64,000 nt of DNA from Stratiolaelaps scimitus. Its lineage: Eukaryota > Arthropoda > Arachnida > Mesostigmata > Laelapidae. Under the pieces are notes generated by a model. That model did no database searches. It was not told the origin of the DNA and saw only the letters and a program-made list of their open reading frames with translations. The stretch is from the NCBI GenBank assembly GCA_019614645.1, contig JABWDB010000013.1, positions 2,780,501-2,844,500 on the forward strand. The letters run 5' to 3'. Shown here piece after piece: positions 56,831 to 64,000 of the stretch (within the stretch, counting starts at the first letter, position 1; every line of letters begins with the position of its first letter). Made by a program: the position numbers and the translations under genes.

Positions 56831-58123
56831 CCATAAACGAAAGTCCATTGCAACAGAAAATAATGCTGATTTCGTCGCGACGATCTACATCCTTCCCTTG
56901 CCGTTCTGCTTGCATCGACTCCAATCATTGCCAAATAGTAATTGATCAAAATTATCTTATTCAATAAGAATAAATATAGTAGCATAGCCTTGCCCAGACC
57001 AACAGTAAATTTTCCGGGCTAACTCACAACCAACATTTAGCGGTACAACTACTTTCGGCAGTGCTTCATAAGATGGACAACCCCTTTTAAATGCAAATGC
57101 GCAACGGTGGGGATCGAACGCGCGTGGGCACCTACGTAGGTCTGTTTCGATTGCAAAGCCCACACGAATTCAAAGACTAAAATATCATAGCTAATTTCTT
57201 CATAAAATTTGGGCAACAATTGCCGGACTTTAGACACAATGTCAATTGCCCTTTGCTCCGACTAATGCCCCACATTGAGTCGCATACTACTGCTACTCTC
57301 ATCACATCATTGGCGCTGTAGGTGTACCAACTCGGTCTCGGCTCCACCGGTGCCCTGGATGAATGAACGCATGTCTTCAGTTTATTTATAGGTGAGCCCA
57401 AACATCGTCGGCTAAGCGGACGACGCTGTCCATCTGGTCTAGGATCAACACGCGCTCAGCGTTCTGAGCGCCATCTAGGGCGTATTGTATTGCCTAGAGA
57501 GAGCCACCCTTATCTTATTCTTAACTTGGGCAGCACGGATTTATATATAGAAATACATATAGCTAGACTCCCGCCAGTTATATCCTCTCCTGCGGCCTTA
57601 CATACGTACATCCAGGCAGACACATACACATCCCTAAAGCTCTAACTTTGCGAGTGCCTGTGTGTGTGTGTGGGTGTCTGTTTGTTTGTGAGTGAGTGAG
57701 TGTTTGTCGTTGAGTCTACATGGGCAACTCTCTGTTCTCGATTCTGCGTGCGCACCTTCTATTTGTGTGTGCCTTCGATATTTACGTATAGATAGAACAC
57801 ACTGTTCTCTGTGTTCGGCTGTGTCTAGTCAACACCAGCCCATGCCGATGCCTACGGTCGGCAGTTCGTATCGGTGTGCGTCTGCGTTAAACAAGCAAGT
57901 TTCTTCATCTGTTTGCGCTGTCGCTGCTGCTGCTTGTGATGACAATAATAGTAGACAAGTCATCAATATATTGGGCAGGAACAGTGGCAGCAGCGGGACG
58001 AATAAAGTTTAATGTCGCTGTACTTTTAAGATAATCCCCTTATGTAGGCGGCTGCAGCTGACTCTGCTGCTGCTGCTGCCGCTGTTGCAGACCCCTCCCT
58101 CCCCCGTGGCCCATTCGCCTCGT

Positions 58124-58149
58124 CCACCACCACCACCACCACCACCACT
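58124..58149. repeat. (CCA)n trinucleotide run
   Basis: About eight CCA triplets upstream of FAM122, flanked by CTG/CAG runs. Confidence 0.9.
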
Positions 58150-58573
58150 GTGAATATTTGTAGCAGTAACAGCAGCAGCGGCAGCAGTGTTGCTGCTGTA
58201 GATCGCGGGGCTGTCATAGGGTCTGCAATGGTAGTGGCTGGTGACCGCCCGTCGTCTACCTGCCCTCTTGTCTAACGTGTGGCTTGCTGGCTAGCTAAGG
58301 GTCCATACACAAGGCGGCGACAGTGTGGTAGGTGCAGCGACAACGGGCCCATTGTTCTTCTTGCAGCAGTAATTGCCCGGGGGGAGGAGGCCGGCTGCAG
58401 CGGGAACCCGTGCGGAGGGTTGCTCAGTCGGTCAATCGCAGAGTGTCAGATCACCAGCAGAAAGTCAGTCATCGTGGTGTAGTGTTTGGTGCTTTGTGTG
58501 GCCAGAGAGTGTTCGTCTGCTGCGCTTCTCGCAACGAAGACATCGGCCGTCGACAGCAACAGCAGCAGGAGCG

Positions 58574-60828
58574 ATGGAGGTTGACAGTTCGTCCGAGGAG
58601 GCCGTACCACCCCCGGCCGTAACGGAACCCACAACGGCGCCATCCCTCGCCGTTGTCCCACAGGCAAAGCTGAAACGTAGCTCTTCCGCGCCACTGCTCA
58701 TTGGGAGCCCTTCGAGTGGAGGCCCTTCTGGCAGTGCCTTGTCGAGTTCGGGTTCGCTGTGGACAACGACGTCGTCACCATCATCTGCCGGGGCTGGCGG
58801 GTGCTGTGGTGGGCTAAGCCCATCTGCCGGTCCAGCGAGTCCCGTGTTAATCTCGCATTCGGCGTTTCATCCTGCGCAGAGCTTCAGGTCGGTTCGAGGG
58901 ATAGCACTTGTGAACGGTGCTGATGAGCACCGGTGGGAATGAACGATGATCATTAATCAAACGCGTGTCGATAATGCACACGCTTGTACAATTAACTAAT
59001 AACCCTGTTAGCAGTGATTGCTAGTGGAGGGCGTTGTTTTGTATAGGTGCGAAGTGCGTGCATGTGTGCGCATGTGTCTGCCCGGAGTAATTAAGAGTCT
59101 GCGAATTTGTCGTCTTGTGCCAGACTCTAAGGTGCTCCAATCTTGGCGAACTAAATCCGTTCCCATCACAATAGTCATAGATTGGTGTTTCTTTGTCAAT
59201 TTTCTATTGTACCCGCTCGATACTGCCACTGAATGGTTGCGATACATTTCATATACTCTAGAATGAACTTGTTCTGATTTTACTACTTTTTTTTAATAGT
59301 GGGGCTTAAATCACGGACCCTTACCGGGTGTTCGTAAAGTTGCGCAACCCTACGGGAGACCAAGGAATGTTTGATGCTTTCGCAGACGACCGTGCGAGTG
59401 ATTTTTTTTTCTGTAAATTATAGTAAAAGTTTTCGTTGAGGACGGTAAACTTGAGAACTTGATGATTCGAATCGCAGTTTGGTGTCCGGGTAAGGAAACA
59501 TTCGGAATGTTTATGTCTTTTTATGACGTAAGATCTTGATCCGAAGTAATGCTAATTTTGTCGGAGTACACCGTCATCCGAGATATCCATATCGCCAGAG
59601 AATAGATAACGCACAGTCTACTACTAAGCGGAATTGGAATGGTATCCTAACTAACTAATTAAGCGTATATATTGTAGTATCTCGCAAAGCACTAGCCGGA
59701 AATATGAATGGAAACATTCTCTCCTCACTGAATAAATGAAGGATGATACATGCAAGTATGAAGCTTGTGAAGCATGCTAACAATTTGACAGTGTGCTTGT
59801 CTATCTCTAGCCCTGTGTATGCTATACCTAAACGCCCGCCAATAATACATGAATAGAATAATTAAATATACGTTACCATCTAGATATTGCAAGTATAGTA
59901 TTTGTTACACATATATTTGTAAGTAAATATTTACAAAAAAGCCAAAGAAGAAATTGAACGGAAGGTTACCTTCGGACTGTTAGGTAAGTGACTCCATTAT
60001 GCGCGGGTATTTCTCAATACAACCCAAGGCGAATAAATGCTCGCACGCCAAACGTTCGCCAAACAGCCGCGTGTGGCTGTAATGTGCGAGTCATCTTTGA
60101 ATTGTCATATCGCCCTCGAAATTATATCAAGAGGAATACATGCTGTCCGTGACATTGAATAACAAACTATACAACATTTCTCTGTTCCATATTCGTCTGC
60201 CTTTAGGGAAGGTCTTCGGGGTCGTACCATGTCTGTGACCTCATCAGGTCCACACTCACCCGTAGTTCCTCGAGTGCACCAGATTCGCGCGGAAGAAATG
60301 GAGGCGGTAACCGTACGTGAGGCTCAGCAGGAGCGCGAGCTAGCCTCGAAGTTGCTGATCTCGCAGTCATGGGACGACCTGTCTATCGATGAGACCCCTC
60401 CGTCCTGCGCTTCACCATCGCCCTCGAGTCCCGTACTAGGCGGGCCGAGACGACTTCATTCCCCGACGATTTTTGGCTGTCCGTCCCCGGGCGGCTGTAC
60501 AGGCTCTGCGACCACGGGTGCTGCCTCACCTTCGGCGAGCAATCGACAGTGCTACTCGCCCTCTGTTCTTCGGCCAGCGATGCGAGCTCCTTCTTCACCA
60601 TCACCCACCCGGGTCCAGCGTCACCGATCGCAGAGTCCACAACTCGTCCTACGGCCATCGGCTCTGGGCGCGGTCAAGCGCAAGCTTAGCTCCGACTCCG
60701 ACGGTGCAGGAAGCGTTGGCAGTGGCGAACCTGTCGAACGAGCGAAAAGGATGCTGACACTCGAGGATAGCTCTGGGAAAGGCAGCACCCTACTTTTACA
60801 GGTGGCTCCGACTGATGGTCACAGCTGA
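58574..60828 (+). CDS. FAM122: FAM122/PABIR family PP2A-B55 inhibitor
   Basis: Family members bind the PP2A-B55 holoenzyme and block its substrate site during cell-cycle control. Exons: 58574-58887 and 60207-60828; 936 nt, 311 aa, joined in phase 2 (donor GTCGGT, acceptor TTTAG). Conserved blocks are LKRSSSAPLL at 33-42, RGRTMSVTS around 109-117, the helical segment HQIRAEEMEAV...REAQQERELASKLLISQSWDDLSI at about 129-164 (the B55-binding core, with the family hallmark ISQSWD), and a basic Ser/Pro tail RHRSQSP...RPSALGAVKRK that acts as a nuclear-localisation-like segment in relatives. A Ser/Gly-rich low-complexity insertion (about 42-90) makes it longer near the N-terminus than the vertebrate proteins. 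The start ATG has G at -3 and G at +4. The frame is open upstream, but no better ATG is seen. Confidence 0.93.
58888..60206 (+). other. Intron of FAM122 gene
   Basis: 1.3 kb, AT-rich. A short segment near 59301-59400 has weak tRNA-like blocks on the minus strand. No coding sequence was recognised. Confidence 0.85.
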
Positions 60829-63800
60829 TCGATCGCAATTCTAGCTGGCTGTGAACAAGACCTGATCGAGCAAGACCTTGATGGTAACGGGAAATAGGTT
60901 GGAGCAGAGGCCGAGGGGAAACTCGAATGATTACACGACATAGCTCGGCCCGGACCCGAACTACTGAACTACTGAACTGTTACGCCTGAGGAACGTACGA
61001 AATGTTAGCGATTCGTTGGGAAGGTGGATCACAGGAGCACAATAACAATATCCAGCCAGGGGTAACAATAGAGAAAAGATCTAGGAACGAGGTCTAGGTA
61101 GCCGCGAATTGTTTGCTAACCCAATTCAACGGGGATGATAGAAGGAAATGTCATAGAAGAAGAAAAATAGATAACCTAAGAATACACTGCAGTGCAGCGG
61201 AATCGAGGCGGATATGAGTCAGCGAGTTAGAAGGGTCAGTACAAGGGTAACACGATGGGCAAGGGGTCTGTTAGACATTCGAAATGCAATATTACCACTG
61301 CATTGTAATCTGTGTGTGCGTGCTACTCGGATTTGCTGGTCGATCGATTACCAATGATCGCCGACAGCACAACGACACACCAAATGTAAATGGCATCAGT
61401 CTATTGTCAATAAGGTAGACGTTTCCACTGAGTCAAGTGTGTGTGAGGGGAAAACATATCGACTTTATGGTAGAACTCGTAACCAAATGACATAGCCGCA
61501 CACAGAGCCGTTCAAAGATTTCGGATGATGAGAGATACTATATTACTATTGAGCCCGACTGGGTCTGTCATTGATGATGAGCATCGCTATGCGAGCATCG
61601 GTTGAAGGTGGATTTTCTCGAAGTGCGACCATAGTTCTAAGCTAAATAACAATGACAGTAATAATAATAAGTTTTTTTTATAATGTTATAATATTAATAA
61701 ATAACGTTTCATGCGTAATTTCGTTCATTGGGAGCCACCGATCAGGGCTGCTGTATTTATCTTGTGAACTAACAATCACAATTGTTATTATTATTATTAT
61801 TATCCTAATATGAGGGCCATTAATTAAGAACAGGATTGTCTGAACGTTATACAGATGACGATTTGTCATTGGTGAACCGGAGCGTTGCTATGTGCTGAAT
61901 GTTGATGTACATTGTTGACTGTATATACTACATACACAATAAATGATGTAAATAATAATGATAATTAAGTAATAAAAATAGTTCAATAAATCCATGAATG
62001 ATTGTAGTTCTGAGTTGTCTAAAATCTGTGGGCTAACTGTGGATTTCACTGAAGATTGACAGGGAGGATGCACGGTGGATGACTGTACGCTTTGATATTT
62101 TGCGTTGTTATTTTTTAAAGAACACACTCAACGTATGTGTTGTATACCTGTACTTAGGTCGCCGACACGGAGTAGTGAAGCTGCTGAAACTCTTAAAACC
62201 GTTCCTCTAAATAGACACTATCGATAATTCGAATAACCAATTTACTCTTGAGAAAACCAAAAACTAGTTTAACTACAAACATCGCGCTTCTTTAAATGTG
62301 TCTACCATCGCTCCTTTCCTCATAAGATTTGTATTTTGCATACACATTTCATAGAGATCAGCTGTGCCGATCTCGATAAGTTGAAAACTTGTTTGCTGTC
62401 AGTGAGCGAATTGGCGTGCTTGCATTTCCATACACTTGAAGTGCCTGTCAAACGCAATATTTCCGAAGCTGATTCAAACTTGAGAATTAAATTGAAGACA
62501 CTTAATTATATATATATGTCGTGCTTAATGTAGGCATTAACTACTGGTTTATTTTCCAGTATCAAATGTGTTCAATTCACTTATTTATCCAATGTCAGTA
62601 TATTTACAGAAACTGCTCTCTGGTTGAACCGAACAACAGTAAGGCATTACAAACTCCCGGTTTGCTTTCGTCCGTCGTTGATTTCCGTACCCTCAGTAGT
62701 CTTGGTACTATTTTCCACAATTTGTTTGTCTCGATTCTCACGCGAATTTCGTAGATCGTGCCTATCCTTCTCTGTTGTGTTAATACAGATCACAACAATG
62801 GAGAGAAAGATACGCAAGCCAAATATTCATTCTTACTTTATACTGAACGGGCCTAAAAGTTCAAAATGGATACACAGAAAGCAACACTTGATGATTTGTC
62901 ATAGGAAACATATCCCTGAAGTTCAGTGCCCTTTTCTCAGAGAACGTGTAACATGTGGATGCCCTTAGGCGAATCGTCAACCTCATTTCGCTTAGGACAA
63001 GATGCTGTTTGTAGAAATTGTCTGTCTCATTTATTGTCATTGACACACACACACCCAGGTAGGTTGGTGCCCAGGCGTGTCGCTACTCAAAAATCTAATA
63101 ATTCAGATTATGGATCCCAGGATTCGCGACGCTTGTCCGTCTTGTCGTTATCAATGTAAATAATAAATCGCCACACATATATATATATATATAGTGAGGG
63201 GGGGGGGGGGGGCGCAACAGAGTCCTACAATTTGTACGTATCACACGTTTGCATAGTAGTTTGCGTATCATATGTATCTCTAAAAATTGTATACTCATCT
63301 GCTCCCCCGCCTGTTTGATTGTCTATTAAGCCGTTGTTATCCAACTCCCTTCAAAAATTACACCGTCTACTGTATTTAAGGTCCCGTCTTTGTACTGTCA
63401 CTATCACGCGTATGTCGCCACACCACTGATCCTACCTGGCTGCTGAAATGGCGAAGTATTAATACGCTCCAACCTGCATAAATATGATCCCTGAAGAAGC
63501 AGTTTTGAAAAACCGACAACGTGCGCCGAATAAACAAGAACAAAAAAATGGAATATCGTGAGACGTATGCAATTCATCGTATACGATCCTCATATTGGGA
63601 TTCCGTAATTGGTTGCGTTTTTTGCCGAACAACGCTCTATAGGTTTGCGTCACATATTTGTAAATCGTGTCACCCTGTATCATCCCTGTTCGAAGGAGCA
63701 ATAGATCCCTTTAATGGTTACGCCTCACGTTAAAGTCCCACACGTTCCCAAGCGTTGCTGTTATATGCCGTACGCTTTGCAGCCTGCCACAGACTGCATC

Positions 63801-64000
63801 TATGCAAGTCTTTCGTTAAAACGGGTTCTCGTAGATCATCAGATTGACTTTGTAAATCAACTCAGATGATTTCACCGCGTTCGGTTCAGAACGAGTGTAG
63901 CTTTCAAATCCAACCGAGACGATGAGCGTAATAATAGTTTCCCATGAGCGTAACACTATACGCAGTCAATCAACAATGCTTTATCGTGTACCGACACAAA
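60829..64000. other. FAM122 3' UTR and downstream flank
   Basis: No gene recognised. Candidate poly(A) signals follow at 61696, 61938 and 61983. A TA array with a 15-G run lies at 63177-63212. Open frames to the right edge show no family resemblance. Confidence 0.5.
61696..61701 (+). promoter_or_regulatory. Possible poly(A) signal of FAM122
   Basis: AATAAA about 870 bases after the stop codon; another lies at 61938-61943. Which is used cannot be told from sequence. Confidence 0.4.

Larger units (their letters stand above)
53187..58573. promoter_or_regulatory. Shared 5' region of divergent PP1-beta and FAM122 genes
   Basis: The two ATGs lie head to head about 5.4 kb apart. The flanks 53187-54600 and 57640-58573 are GC-rich and packed with trinucleotide runs (GTT/AAC, GTC, CTG/CAG, CCA), typical of arthropod 5' UTR and promoter DNA. 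The middle (54.8-57.5 kb) is AT-richer and holds SINE copies. No TATA box or initiator can be assigned with confidence. Confidence 0.45.

Overview
This is eukaryotic nuclear DNA. Its genes are split by GT-AG introns, carry AATAAA poly(A) signals, have metazoan domain architectures, and sit in AT-microsatellite-rich, retroposon-littered sequence. Protein similarity judged by eye says arthropod. The short TIF1 protein, the R1-clade LINE and the large AT-rich introns would suit a chelicerate such as a mite or tick, but the species cannot be fixed from the sequence alone.

Layout. (1) 486-2426 (+): the last three coding exons of cytosolic seryl-tRNA synthetase; its N-terminal exon lies left of the window. 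(2) 5484-14366 (+): an eight-exon TIF1/TRIM24-33 (Drosophila bonus) family gene with RING, two B-boxes, coiled coil, PHD and bromodomain. Its reading frame closes exactly at 725 aa. (3) 22508-17691 (-): a three-exon WASH-complex subunit 2 (FAM21) gene of 1314 aa, convergent with TIF1. (4) 22.5-31.9 kb: a gene-poor interval with an R1-clade LINE fragment. (5) 53186-31944 (-): a four-exon PP1-beta catalytic subunit gene (325 aa) whose first intron is 18.9 kb and holds an old PHD+RT LINE, TA-rich islands and a tiny retroposon. (6) 53.2-58.6 kb: a GC- and trinucleotide-repeat-rich interval between two divergently transcribed genes. (7) 58574-60828 (+): a two-exon FAM122/PABIR gene (PP2A-B55 inhibitor family, 311 aa). 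(8) 60.8-64 kb: 3' flank with several poly(A) signals and no further gene seen.

The five genes are ordinary housekeeping or regulatory genes and do not form an operon-like system. They cover translation (SerRS), chromatin-linked transcription control (TIF1), endosomal actin and retromer sorting (FAM21), and phosphatase signalling (PP1-beta beside a PP2A inhibitor). All exon boundaries were placed by reading GT/AG sites and checking codon phase; summed CDS lengths are multiples of three for the four complete genes.

The most unusual non-genic signals are a 62-bp sequence present twice without a mismatch (one copy with an A-tail and a 16-bp target-site duplication), a small tRNA-derived SINE family with all four copies on one strand, and a duplicated GVGLP...GIAP module in FAM21. 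No prokaryotic features, CRISPR array or operons are present, and I found no convincing tRNA, rRNA or other RNA gene.
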